DNA of 64,000 nt, taken from the NCBI RefSeq assembly GCF_019511525.1, contig NZ_JAEUAT010000016.1:96660-160659 (forward strand). Reading direction: 5' to 3'. The translations under genes and the position numbers were made by a program. The notes beneath the pieces were generated by a model. The model saw nothing but the letters and a program-made list of their open reading frames with translations, did not search any database and had not been told where the DNA came from. The stretch comes from Rhizobium cauense. Lineage in GTDB: Bacteria > Pseudomonadota > Alphaproteobacteria > Rhizobiales > Rhizobiaceae. Numbering within the stretch: the stretch's first letter is position 1; each line of letters starts with the position of its first letter. This document shows positions 43,973 through 53,412 of the stretch, piece by piece.

Positions 43973-45427
43973 ATGTCGCTGCTGCAGTTCGACAATTACG
44001 AAATTGACATCGAACAACGCCGACTGACCGAGCATGGGCAACCGTTGCGACTTGGCGGTCGGGCCTTTGACATCCTGTCGACCCTTGTCTCGAGAGCGGG
44101 GGAAGTCGTGACGAAAGAGGAGCTGATCAGTCACGTCTGGCCGACAACCATCGTTGATGAAGGATCTCTACGTGTTCACCTCGTCGCTCTTAGGAAAACG
44201 CTGGGGGACCGTGCTAGACGTTATGTCGAAACAATCCCGGGTCGCGGCTACCTGTTCGCTGGGGATGTTCGGCAGATCCCGAGAGAAAATGACATCGTTG
44301 TAATGCCACAACTCGCATCCTCTCCTCTTGCTGGCAATCTACCAAGAATTCCGAAGAGGCTAGTCGGTAGAGAAGAATGCGTCCGATCTACTCTCGAACT
44401 GCTGGAGAGCGCCCGCCTCCTGACTCTGGTGGGACCTGGAGGTGTCGGCAAAACCGCCGTGGCCGTGGTCTGTGCCAACGTCCTCGCCGAAAGCAAACGC
44501 GTCGTGTTCTTGGACTTGGCAACACTAGCCGATGGAGACGCTCTTCTTTCTTCGCTCGCCACACACCTTGGGCTCAACACCTTCGGCGATGTCGTCCTCC
44601 CCGGGGTTCTCGCCGAGCTCTCGCGAACGGATACAGTGTTGTTCCTCGATGGTTGCGAAAGGGTTGTGGACGCTGCCGCGCACGCGGCGGAGACGATCTT
44701 ACGGGAATCGACGACGACCCAGATCGTGACGACCACGCGCGAGCTGCTGAGAACTCCGATGGAAAAGGTGAGGCAAATTCCACCTTTGGAGTTTCCTTCC
44801 GACACAGAAAACTGCTCCGATATCGAAGCTTACCCGGCGGTTGAGCTTTTCCTATCCCTGGCAGCCTTGGCAGGCGACGGGGTGGACATCTCCCGACGGC
44901 AAGACCTCCAAATTGTTGGCGACATAGTTGGCAGCCTTGACGGCATCCCCTTGGCGATAGAACTGGCCGCGGCCCGCGTGTTCGAGATGGACCTGCCCAC
45001 GCTTCACCGTTCGGTGGCCGACCCTATAGCCTTTCTGAGACGCGGGCGACGAACGGCTCCGCCACGTCAGCAAACAATGCGGGCCACCCTCGACTGGAGC
45101 TATTCCACACTCTCAGGTGACGAAAAGGAATTGCTTTTAAGGCTATCTATCTTCGCGGGCACATTTACAACGGATGCAGCCCTGTCCGTTTGGGAAAGCA
45201 CGGACCGGGTCGATTCTTTCCACGACGCTTTCGATGGACTTTTCCTTAAGTCTTTCCTAGTGGCAACACAGCGGGGAGGAAGTTTCCGGCTGCTGTTGAC
45301 GACACGCGACTACGCCCGCGAGAAACTTGATGAATCATCGTTTTCAATGTCCTGCAGGCAAGCGCATTCGGCATATTGCCTTGAGAGACCCCCCACAGCC
45401 ACCGGAAAGCTTACGAGGCTGTCATAG
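43973..45427 (+). CDS. Winged-helix/STAND-ATPase transcriptional regulator (short form)
   Basis: A 484-residue paralogue: winged helix (about 1-95, G-R-A-F-D-I-L-S-T-L, S-L-R-V-H-L-V-A-L-R-K-T-L, P-G-R-G-Y), ATPase with Walker A G-P-G-G-V-G-K-T (about 150), Walker B V-L-F-L-D-G-C and T-T-T-R-E, then I-P-L-A-I-E-L-A-A-A and D-W-S-Y-S-T-L. It diverges from the full-length paralogue after D-Y-A-R-E-K and ends within about 40 residues. The chosen start at 43973 precedes the first strand M-S-L-L-Q-F; an earlier start is open. Next on the map is a convergent dps gene. Confidence 0.87.
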   Translation: MSLLQFDNYEIDIEQRRLTEHGQPLRLGGRAFDILSTLVSRAGEVVTKEELISHVWPTTIVDEGSLRVHLVALRKTLGDRARRYVETIPGRGYLFAGDVRQIPRENDIVVMPQLASSPLAGNLPRIPKRLVGREECVRSTLELLESARLLTLVGPGGVGKTAVAVVCANVLAESKRVVFLDLATLADGDALLSSLATHLGLNTFGDVVLPGVLAELSRTDTVLFLDGCERVVDAAAHAAETILRESTTTQIVTTTRELLRTPMEKVRQIPPLEFPSDTENCSDIEAYPAVELFLSLAALAGDGVDISRRQDLQIVGDIVGSLDGIPLAIELAAARVFEMDLPTLHRSVADPIAFLRRGRRTAPPRQQTMRATLDWSYSTLSGDEKELLLRLSIFAGTFTTDAALSVWESTDRVDSFHDAFDGLFLKSFLVATQRGGSFRLLLTTRDYAREKLDESSFSMSCRQAHSAYCLERPPTATGKLTRLS

Positions 45428-45503
45428 AGGCCGTGGAATATCGAGAGGACGTCGCCGACGTGGCGGACGCCAGATCCGTGCTCTGACCACGGCCCTTGCA
45501 GCG

Positions 45504-46007
45504 TCATCCCTTCCGATTTGCTTCGAACAGGAACCATACGCGGCCCTCGGCCTCGTCCACCCAACCTTCAAGCAGGCTCGTCGTGGCGACATCCCGGTGC
45601 TCGGAGGTGAGATCGTGGACTTCTCGCATAATACCGATGAGCTGCTCGTTGTCGCTTTTGAGTTCGGCGAGCATGTCATCGGCGGTGACAAAATCGGCAT
45701 CGTTGTCGAGCAGCCGCTGAAGGCGTGTCGCGTGGCCAACGGAACGGAGCGTCGTACCACCGATCTTCCTAGCGCGCTCGGCAATCGTGTCGGTCATTGC
45801 CATCAACTGTCCCGCCTGTTCATCGAGCATCAAGTGGTATTCCCGGAAATGCGGGCCAGAGAGATGCCAATGGAAATTCTTCGTCTTGAGGTATAGCGCG
45901 AACACGTCTGCAAGCAAGGCAGTGAGCGCTCCAGCGATATCTGATCGTGCGTTCTCACCGAGGTCGGTCGGGGTCTTCAAGGAAGCTTTGTGAAGCGCTT
46001 GGTCCAT
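45504..46007 (-). CDS. dps: Dps-family ferritin-like DNA protection protein
   Basis: A 167-residue four-helix protein with the Dps ferroxidase motif N-F-H-W-H-L-S-G-P-H-F-R-E-Y-H-L-x-L-D-E-Q (His and Asp/Glu residues at the dimer interface). Dps forms dodecamers that oxidise and store iron and bind DNA in stationary phase. The extended N-terminus contains Lys and Thr and may contact DNA. A slightly longer start at 46019 is possible. It is convergent with the winged-helix regulator and divergent from the PAS kinase. Confidence 0.93.
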   Translation of the reverse strand: MDQALHKASLKTPTDLGENARSDIAGALTALLADVFALYLKTKNFHWHLSGPHFREYHLMLDEQAGQLMAMTDTIAERARKIGGTTLRSVGHATRLQRLLDNDADFVTADDMLAELKSDNEQLIGIMREVHDLTSEHRDVATTSLLEGWVDEAEGRVWFLFEANRKG

Positions 46008-46284
46008 AGTGTTCTCCATTGGGTGCTGCGTGATAAAGACGCGCGGTAGCGCGACCTATTCAGGACCGGTGGAGTGTGCAGGTCGGAGAGCTCTAGTTAT
46101 TGGACAATCGCGCCTTTCTGTCGGTGGAGCCCTAGTCAAGCCTGCGTCAAAATGGCCTCGCCAACAGCGTGCTTAAGCCGCTCTTCGGACATCTTGATGA
46201 TGAGCGACAAAGAATGGATAAAGATGTATCCGACATTGCAGGGGGCGGCCGTTTGGGAGGCTGACTGGACGAGGGCACGTGTGT

Positions 46285-48681
46285 ATGACTGAGCGGCTGC
46301 GAAGACCCCTGTTTCTGAGCTTAGCCATTGGCTTGTCGGCCGCGGTGTTCTGGGTCGACAGCATAGCGGAGTACGAGTCCTCGGTGGCAATACTATACCT
46401 TGCCGCACTTGTACTCGTGTCAGCCGTAGGCAATGCAAAAGAGGTCGCGCGCGCGGCGCAGGCATGTGCTGGGTTGACCTTTTTGTCATGGATCATCGTC
46501 CATGTGCAGGAACCGACTGCATCGAGCGTGCTGCGTTGCTTGTTTGCATGCATTGCCATCGGTGTGACGGCCGCTTTGCTCATTAGCAGAAAACGGCTCG
46601 AGGCGACCAAACAGGATTTGGAACGAAGCCGCGCAGAAGTCGATCTGTTTGCAAATTCAGTCCCCTATGTCCTTTGGAGGTCCAATCCGCGTGGCGAGAT
46701 CGAGTATCTAAACGCTAGTTGGACCGCCGTAACTGGTTTGGATCGATGGACGGTGCTGGAAGGCCAACGGTATAATGACGTCGTTCATCCCGACGACATC
46801 CCAATACTCAGTGAGACGGTCTCCGCCGCCGTCGCGAACAGGACCGTTACGAACCTCAAGGTAAGAATCCGACAGGCCGATGGGTCATACCGCTGGATGC
46901 AAATCTATGACAACCCCGCCTACTCTCCCCTAACTGACCAAGTCGAACGCTTCGGCGGTCTATCCGACGTCCACGACGAGGTGGTCGCGAAGCAGGAGCT
47001 TCAGCAGGTCCGGGACGAGCTGGAGATCAGCAGGGCTGAACTCGTAAACTTCACGGACTCGGTTCCACAAATCCTGTGGCGCGCCGATTCACGAGGTGAC
47101 ATTGACTTCTTTAATCGCCGCTATACCGAGATCACTGGCAGAGATGTCCAGGCGACTATAGAGCAACAGAACCATGCGGACGACATCCACCCGGATGACC
47201 GAGAGCAGTTCGAGCTTCTCTTTGAGGCTGACGTCTTAAACCATACCGAGGTGCGCGCCACCTTCCGGCTGCGTCATGCGAATGGCGATTACCGATGGAT
47301 GTCGTTAGTTGGACGGCCGGTTCAGTTCGGAGAAGGATCGGAGGAAGTCAGGTACTACGGGGGCATCTCCGACATTCATGACGAGGTCGCATCGCATCAG
47401 AAGGTCAAGGAACTCAACGAAACCCTCGAGCATCGGGTCGCCGAACGGACTTCCGAGCTTATGCGTACAGAGCAACGCTACGCGGGCCTATTCGACGTAA
47501 GCAATATGACCTTCGCGGAAATGGACTTCAGCGCCGCAGACGAGATACTGGACGCGATCAAGGAAGCGGGGGTCACCGATCTGCGAGCGTATATGTCGGC
47601 TCACCCGGATGAACTGGCGCGCACGCTGGGCGCTATCCGGACGACCAGGGTCAATGAAGCGCTGGCGCGGCTCATGGGATACGATAGTGTCGCCGATCTC
47701 ATATCCAATCCTCCCGCACAGAACGCTGACGACGGTCCTGAAGTTCTTCTGCGCCAACTTGAAATGCACTTCTACGGCGTCAATCACATCGATGGGCATA
47801 CCGTATTGGTCGGCAAAGGAGGGAGGCGGATTCCGGTATACTTCACCGTCACGCGCCTTGCAGACGGTCTTCATCTATCGAGCCATGTCGATCTCTCCGA
47901 GCGCGCTCGTATAGAGGAGATGCGGCAGGCAGCCCAGGCGGAAATGGCCCGCGCGAACCGGATCGCGACGGTCGGCGCGTTCTCGGCTTCGATCGCGCAT
48001 GAACTTAATCAGCCCATAACCTCGATGGTGTTCGACGCCAAAACGGGCATTCGTATGATGTCCCGCGAGAAGCCCGACATGGAGGGAATCGATCGCATAT
48101 TGCAGCGAATGGAAAAGAATGCGCTGCGCGTGGCGGGCATTGTCCAGCGGACACGTGAAAACCTCGTCGGCAGACGAAGGGAGCTCGGATGGATCGACCT
48201 CTATAGTCTCGCCATCGAAACACGCTATCTCATCCAGCACGATCTCCAAAGATCGCATGTCCAACTTGACGTCATCTGCGCTACGCCTGTGCCCGGAATC
48301 AAGGCCGACCCGATTGAACTGCAACAGGTCTTCGTGAACCTCGTCAGTAACGCGATCGACGCGATGCGTGGCCAAGCGGAATCGCGTCGCATCACAATAG
48401 AATTGATCGCCAGGGAAATGTCTGTGGGTGTTCGGGTCTCTGACACGGGGCCCGGCATACCCGAAGAGCATATCCAGAAGCTATTCGAGCCGTTCTTCAC
48501 GACCAAGTCTACTGGAATAGGTATGGGGCTGGAAATCTGCCGCTCTGCCGTGGCGGCGATGGGTGGCCAGTTGACGGCTACAAATCTGGCCGAGGGCGGG
48601 GCATGCTTCAGCTTCGATCTTCCTTTCCCAGTCGAGCAGACCGTAGCGTCCTCCCCTTCCACCGACTTTGAAACCAAATAA
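46285..48681 (+). CDS. Membrane-bound PAS sensor histidine kinase
   Basis: A 798-residue kinase: about four N-terminal membrane segments (10-110), two or three PAS/PAC modules (about 115-240, 245-370, weaker region 395-535), HisKA with H-E-L-N-Q-P (His572), and HATPase (N-A-I-D-A-M, D-T-G-P-G-I, G-I-G-M-G-L). It has the same architecture as the broken kinases at 8079 and 58394: the D-S-x-x-x-x-E-x-x-x-A-x-L-Y pattern in the membrane region is shared with 8079. No response regulator adjoins it. GTG at 46279 is an alternative start. Confidence 0.92.
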   Translation: MTERLRRPLFLSLAIGLSAAVFWVDSIAEYESSVAILYLAALVLVSAVGNAKEVARAAQACAGLTFLSWIIVHVQEPTASSVLRCLFACIAIGVTAALLISRKRLEATKQDLERSRAEVDLFANSVPYVLWRSNPRGEIEYLNASWTAVTGLDRWTVLEGQRYNDVVHPDDIPILSETVSAAVANRTVTNLKVRIRQADGSYRWMQIYDNPAYSPLTDQVERFGGLSDVHDEVVAKQELQQVRDELEISRAELVNFTDSVPQILWRADSRGDIDFFNRRYTEITGRDVQATIEQQNHADDIHPDDREQFELLFEADVLNHTEVRATFRLRHANGDYRWMSLVGRPVQFGEGSEEVRYYGGISDIHDEVASHQKVKELNETLEHRVAERTSELMRTEQRYAGLFDVSNMTFAEMDFSAADEILDAIKEAGVTDLRAYMSAHPDELARTLGAIRTTRVNEALARLMGYDSVADLISNPPAQNADDGPEVLLRQLEMHFYGVNHIDGHTVLVGKGGRRIPVYFTVTRLADGLHLSSHVDLSERARIEEMRQAAQAEMARANRIATVGAFSASIAHELNQPITSMVFDAKTGIRMMSREKPDMEGIDRILQRMEKNALRVAGIVQRTRENLVGRRRELGWIDLYSLAIETRYLIQHDLQRSHVQLDVICATPVPGIKADPIELQQVFVNLVSNAIDAMRGQAESRRITIELIAREMSVGVRVSDTGPGIPEEHIQKLFEPFFTTKSTGIGMGLEICRSAVAAMGGQLTATNLAEGGACFSFDLPFPVEQTVASSPSTDFETK

Positions 48682-48932
48682 GCTGCCATCGCAGCGGTTT
48701 CTTAGAACACTCTCCTCCAAACAGTGGCACAGTTTGCCGACCAACGGACGTCCGCGATGCGGTCGGCCTTTCCGTTGATTGGCTCCTGCTGTCTTCCTCA
48801 CTACGGCGACCCAGGCCAAGCCGCCTCGGTCACGATAGGCTGGTTGAAGCGCACGCGATGCACCAGTGGCGTTATCCTTCTGCTGAGGTCCTCAAGCTCT
48901 TCGAAATACCGAGGGAGACCGAGTTGCTGTCG

Positions 48933-48956
48933 GGGGCGCCAGCAGTTCGGCGCCCC
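48933..48956. terminator. Hairpin past the flavoprotein gene
   Basis: GGGGCGCC and GGCGCCCC form a perfect 8-base-pair stem with an 8-base loop, 9 bases after the stop of the minus-strand flavoprotein disulfide oxidoreductase. Without a U-run, termination is only suggested. Confidence 0.45.
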
Positions 48957-48964
48957 AAATCAGA

Positions 48965-50338
48965 TCACTTCACGTTGCCAAAAAGCATATTCAGCCCCTC
49001 GGTGATTGTCGGATGGGCAAAGATTCCGTCCCGGAGTGCGGTGAACGGCAGTTTTCCGAGCATCGCCATCTGCACGACACTCATGACTTCTCCTGCATTA
49101 ACCCCCAACATGCTGAAGCCAAGGATCTGATCGGTATCCTTCTCCACCAGCGCTTTCATGAAGCCCTTTCGCTGGGAGAGCGTGCGAGCGCGGGGTACAA
49201 CATCCATCGGGAGACGGGCAATACGGTATTCCACGCCTTTAGAGCGGGCTTCGCTTTCGTTCAAGCCGACCCGGGCGTATTCTGGATCGACGAAAACGCA
49301 GTATGGGATCAGTCGCCCGTCTGTAGTCCGCTCGCCGCCCTTGAGCTGGCTCGATACGACCCGGTAGTCGTCGAGAGACGCATGGGTGAACATCGGCGTG
49401 CCCGCAACCTCCCCCATTGCCCAGACGCCTTCCGCTGTCGTTCTAAGCTTGTCATCGACCTCCACGAATCCGCGTGCGTCCAATTCCACACCTGCAAGAT
49501 CAAGGCCGATCCGGTCCGTTCGCGGACGTCGGCCTGCGGCGACAAGGAGATGCGAACCCTTGAAAACGCGCCCGTCGGCAGCTGTGATGCTTACCGACTG
49601 TCCAGACTTTCCAGTCACTGTGGTGGCGCTGCAGTTCAACGCGACATTGACACCTTCCCCTTGAAGCACTTCGAGCAGCGCGTTACCGACGTCCTCGTCT
49701 TCTCTAGGCGCAAGACGGGCGCCCCTTTCGAGAATTGTGACCTCCGCGCCGAGACGGCGAAAGGCCTGGCCGAGTTCCATACCGATGTAGCCGCCGCCGA
49801 GAACAAGCAGGTGCGTCGGCATGTCGCCAAGCTGAAGTGCCTCGACGTGAGTGATAGGGTCGGCAGCCACAAGCCCGGGAACGTCTGGTATAGTGGCAGT
49901 TGTCCCGAGATTTATGTAGACCTTGTCGCCAGTCAAGGTTCTGACGCCATTTCCGGTTTCAACGGAGAGCGTCTTAGGCGATACAAAACGTCCCCAGCCA
50001 ATCACTAGCTCAAAGCCGCTCGCATCGAAAATAGACTGATTGAAAGCGACCATTTCCGCAACAACACTGGCGGTACGGTTGCGCACGAGATCGAGGCTGG
50101 TGCGAACATTATCTGCCTCTGTGCCGTATTCTGAGGCCTTGCGGGTCGCATAGGCCACTTCGGCGCTGCGGATCAGCGCCTTGCTGGGAATACAGGCTAT
50201 GTTGATGCACGACCCACCGATGAGGCCAGCTTCCACCACAGCTACGCGTTTGCCTGCTTTTGCCTGCTCCATGGCGAGTGTCTTACCCGCCTTGCCACCT
50301 CCGAAGACCAGTATGTCATAGGATTCTACTTGAGCCAT
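48965..50338 (-). CDS. Class I pyridine nucleotide-disulfide oxidoreductase (mercuric reductase-like)
   Basis: A 457-residue flavoprotein. FAD-binding G-G-G-K-A-G near residue 12, redox-active C-I-N-I-A-C in G-G-S-C-I-N-I-A-C-I-P-S-K (about 44-49), NAD-binding G-G-G-Y-I-G-M-E-L (about 180) and the C-terminal A-H-P-T-I-T-E His-Glu pair. This places it in the lipoamide dehydrogenase/glutathione reductase/mercuric reductase superfamily. It lacks the extra C-terminal Cys pair of mercuric reductases, so the substrate is unknown. The start at 50338 has AGGAGAG about 7 bases upstream. It is monocistronic between a kinase and a small intergenic region. Confidence 0.88.
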   Translation of the reverse strand: MAQVESYDILVFGGGKAGKTLAMEQAKAGKRVAVVEAGLIGGSCINIACIPSKALIRSAEVAYATRKASEYGTEADNVRTSLDLVRNRTASVVAEMVAFNQSIFDASGFELVIGWGRFVSPKTLSVETGNGVRTLTGDKVYINLGTTATIPDVPGLVAADPITHVEALQLGDMPTHLLVLGGGYIGMELGQAFRRLGAEVTILERGARLAPREDEDVGNALLEVLQGEGVNVALNCSATTVTGKSGQSVSITAADGRVFKGSHLLVAAGRRPRTDRIGLDLAGVELDARGFVEVDDKLRTTAEGVWAMGEVAGTPMFTHASLDDYRVVSSQLKGGERTTDGRLIPYCVFVDPEYARVGLNESEARSKGVEYRIARLPMDVVPRARTLSQRKGFMKALVEKDTDQILGFSMLGVNAGEVMSVVQMAMLGKLPFTALRDGIFAHPTITEGLNMLFGNVK

Positions 50339-50463
50339 TGTCGTCTCTCCTTTGGGTTTGTTATCCCGTTGAAGAAAATCAGCTGGCGTTCGCAAGTGAT
50401 TGTAGAATCGTGCCCGTCACCCATATCGGCCTGATTTTTCGGATCATACGCACTGCACTCTGG

Positions 50464-51588
50464 TCACGCCACAGGAAACAGAACGGCGAAGTGGAGCCCT
50501 GATCCTGTAAGGCTATGTACCATCTTCCCACGCAACTGACGTTCGACTATCAATCGCATCAGCTTCGACCCTTCATTGGGTTCTGTTGAGCCATCCGGTT
50601 TCGGCCCCCCAATCTCTCGCCACCAGAGTCCCATCTCACCATCGCAACAGGTCCATTGGACCATAATCTGACCGGAGCCAACCGAAAGCGCTCCGTGCTT
50701 GAGAGCGTTGGTCGCGAGTTCATTAATAAGTAAACCCAATGCGGCCGCAATATTGGTGGCGACCTCGATACCGGGTCCTTCAACGACAATCCTCGAAGCA
50801 CCGGGATCTTGGTATGGTAATAGTACGGCGGCCAGGAGTTCGTGCAGAGGGACATTTAGCCTTCTCTCGCCATCGTCGTCGAGGAAATGATGTACCTTCG
50901 CCAACGCTCTCAAGCGATACGCGAAGTCCGTAGAATGCTCTCTCGGTAGCGACAGATTGGCTAGCCCGATCGCCGACGCGTATACGTTTTTCAGGCGGTG
51001 CCGCACCTCGTCACACTCCAGTTTGAGACGGGTGCTCGCGGTCACCAGTTCAGCGAAGAGGCTGCATCTGGAAATCGCTGCCGAAGCGGCACGAGCGAGT
51101 GTTTGCGCGGCAATTATCTCGGCGATCACTCTTGCAACATCGCCATCGCCCTGCTCCGTTCGAAGTTCCTCGACGCTTGATAGCAGGGATCGCGAAAACT
51201 CTTGGGTGTTTGCGACTACCCCTGACCGCCCGCAAACTGCCGGATGATTCCCCTCGGCTATCACCGTTAAGCTCGTCAGATTGTCCGTGTCGGAAACAAA
51301 AGGAATGGCGGAAACTGCCACCAGGGGCGTTGATTGTGACGCTACTACCTCCAGACCTTGCGACCCGATAAGGGCTATGGCGTCTGCAGATAGAATCCTT
51401 CGTGCTGCCTCACGGGCGATTTCCGAGATCTGACTACTGTCGTTGGAAGCCGCGATCTGGGCAAGCGCTTCTACGAGAATGGGATAGGGCTGAGGCATCT
51501 TCGGCACCAATTCTTCACGGGTCGCCGCATGGGCTGTGGATAGCAACATGGCTATTCCCTCGCCCCCGAGCGGAATAGGACGATTCAT
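50464..51588 (-). CDS. HWE/HisKA_2-type sensor histidine kinase
   Basis: About 374 residues from 51588. Residues about 30-165 look like a GAF-type sensor domain (A-L-I-G-S, S-D-T-D-N-L-T-S-L). The dimerisation region has E-V-R-H-R-L-K-N (His197) typical of HisKA_2/HWE kinases, followed by N-E-L-A-T-N-A-L-K-H-G and the unusual G2 end H-S-L-T-G-S-G-L-H-F. No membrane segment, so it should be cytosolic. It diverges from the condensation-domain gene across a 93-base gap; the pair may share a regulator. A start at 51549 is also possible, and the open frame to 51876 overlaps that gene. Confidence 0.82.
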   Translation of the reverse strand: MNRPIPLGGEGIAMLLSTAHAATREELVPKMPQPYPILVEALAQIAASNDSSQISEIAREAARRILSADAIALIGSQGLEVVASQSTPLVAVSAIPFVSDTDNLTSLTVIAEGNHPAVCGRSGVVANTQEFSRSLLSSVEELRTEQGDGDVARVIAEIIAAQTLARAASAAISRCSLFAELVTASTRLKLECDEVRHRLKNVYASAIGLANLSLPREHSTDFAYRLRALAKVHHFLDDDGERRLNVPLHELLAAVLLPYQDPGASRIVVEGPGIEVATNIAAALGLLINELATNALKHGALSVGSGQIMVQWTCCDGEMGLWWREIGGPKPDGSTEPNEGSKLMRLIVERQLRGKMVHSLTGSGLHFAVLFPVA

Positions 51589-51681
51589 CCCCGGGGTGGC
51601 CGAAGTTCGCTCCGCTTTTTTCACTTCGCCCACGACCGGATTCGCCAATCGCGTGGCAGCCGCCTCAGATAATGCCAAGTC

Positions 51682-52932
51682 ATGACAACATCGACGACAG
51701 GGTATGGCATGACAATCGCGACATCCGCAGGAGCAAGACATTTGGGCGCATTCGAACACCTGTTCGCGGCCTACGGCGAAGACGGCACGATGAACTTCAC
51801 CATCGCGGCGCGTGTCTCCGGAACGCTGGCAGAACCGGATGTCATATCGGCACTCGCCAAGGTGCAAGAACGGCACCCTCTCCTCAGGGTGTCATTGTCT
51901 TGGGACGAGCGTGACGCCCACTGCTTCGTGCCTTCGGAACGTCCGATTCCCGTTTCGGTGATTGCAGGATCGACGACTACATGGCATCGGATTGCAGAAG
52001 ACGAGATGAACAAGCCACTCGTTTCCGCAGAGGCACCACTTGTTCGCGCGATCATCGCCCCCGACACCCATTCGAGTATCCTGGTGCTGACTTTCAACCA
52101 CTCCGTGGTGGATGGTCTCGCCGCCGTCTTCGTGCTGCGCGAAATACTCCTCGCGTTGAGCGGTGGCGAACTTTCCCGTCCGATCGCGGATTCAAGGTTA
52201 GAGGATCGCATGGCATTGGAGGTTCCCTTCTTCAGGCGGCGCGCCCGCTCCGAAGCTTTCGTCGATAGCAAGCCCGCTCAAGCCTCGGGTTTGCTCGGAA
52301 CTGCGTCGGTCGATGCACTCGAACTCGACAGAGACCATCTCGCAAGGCTATATCTAAATGCGAAATCACGAGGGTTGACGCTGAACTCGATCCTGACCGC
52401 AGCACACGGAAGGGCGCTGCTCGACCTCAATGACCGCTGGTCAGCTCAGCCGTTGCGGGTGATGTCGCCGATCGACCTTAAGCCAGAATTCGCGATCCCG
52501 GAACATGTTGGCCTATCGCTGTCCATCGCGATTACTCCGTTCGAGAGGAAGGGGCTAGCATTCCTGGACGACGCTCGCCGAGTACAAGCCCAGATCGCGA
52601 AGTTCCGCGAAAGAAAAATGGCTCTCTGGATGGTCGCCGATCTCGCGAAGCGGTTTATCGAAGACCCGAGCTACGAGGCGACCCGGGAGCGCGTGGTCAA
52701 GCACATACCCTTCGATACCGTGATGACAAACCTTGGCGTATTGCGCTTGCAAGAACGCTATGGTGATCTCGTGATTGAGAAGATTTGGGCGCCCGCACTG
52801 CGCTCCGTTCCTGGCCAAGACGTCGTGGCGGCCGCAACGTTCGACGGTGCTCTCACTCTGGTACACACGGCTGTCGGGGGAACCGATGGCCTGCTTGCTC
52901 GCATTGTAGAGATCCTTGACGACCTACGGTAA
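51682..52932 (+). CDS. Stand-alone condensation-domain acyltransferase-like protein
   Basis: A 416-residue protein of the condensation/PapA5 superfamily. The active-site motif H-x-x-x-D-G appears as H-S-V-V-D-G (His140, Asp144), and the C-terminal half has the bridge region pattern V-M-S-P-I-D-L. Such proteins transfer acyl groups to alcohols or amines, or act as condensation partners of peptide synthetases. No NRPS or PKS gene is in the window. It may acylate a small alcohol or lipid, as PapA-type proteins do in mycobacteria. Intact and full length. It diverges from a HWE-type kinase. Confidence 0.82.
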   Translation: MTTSTTGYGMTIATSAGARHLGAFEHLFAAYGEDGTMNFTIAARVSGTLAEPDVISALAKVQERHPLLRVSLSWDERDAHCFVPSERPIPVSVIAGSTTTWHRIAEDEMNKPLVSAEAPLVRAIIAPDTHSSILVLTFNHSVVDGLAAVFVLREILLALSGGELSRPIADSRLEDRMALEVPFFRRRARSEAFVDSKPAQASGLLGTASVDALELDRDHLARLYLNAKSRGLTLNSILTAAHGRALLDLNDRWSAQPLRVMSPIDLKPEFAIPEHVGLSLSIAITPFERKGLAFLDDARRVQAQIAKFRERKMALWMVADLAKRFIEDPSYEATRERVVKHIPFDTVMTNLGVLRLQERYGDLVIEKIWAPALRSVPGQDVVAAATFDGALTLVHTAVGGTDGLLARIVEILDDLR

Positions 52933-52934
52933 CG

Positions 52935-53361
52935 GGGTAAGTCACAAACGGTTGAAAGCGCTTCCGCAACTCGCTGAAGATTTTCCTAGCTAAGAACTTG
53001 TCGCCGATCCCGGCGGGCGAGGGATTCTTCGAGAGACTGCCCCGTTCCTCCGATGGCACCGTTGGCAACAACGTCGACGCGAGGCATGTATGGACAGAGT
53101 GGAATGAGCTGAACAAGGAGTACCACAAGAAGGCGCTTGAAACGCGAAGATCGTCGGGGAAATCCCGATCCGGATGGCGACCTAAGACGCCGCACGGGCG
53201 AAGCGGCATCCGCTTCATGGTCTTTCGGCGGAGGTGGGACGTTCCGGATGCCGCTTCAGTCACGTGACCCAGGGGTTGGTCACTTGCCAGGAGGATTTTC
53301 CTGAAATGGGAACCGTCGAACGGTCGAAAGCTCGCGTTTCAACCGTTTGCGACGAATACCC
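52935..53361. repeat. Terminal-inverted-repeat element, copy C
   Basis: The ends are imperfect inverted repeats, left GGGTAAGTCACAAACGGTTGAAA and right (read on the minus strand) GGGTATTCGTCGCAAACGG followed by TTGAAAC. Within 17 core bases (GTCACAAACGGTTGAAA) 16 match. The interior, read in reverse, aligns in patches with copies A and B (for example GGCATCC, GAACGTCC, C-T-C-C-G-C-C-style segments). It has no coding capacity for a transposase, and looks like a non-autonomous mobile element sitting in the gap between the condensation-domain gene and the molybdenum hydroxylase operon. Confidence 0.6.
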
Positions 53362-53412
53362 GTAGCGATATCATTTACCCCCCTCGGATTACGTCGCTAT
53401 TAGGTCGCAGCA

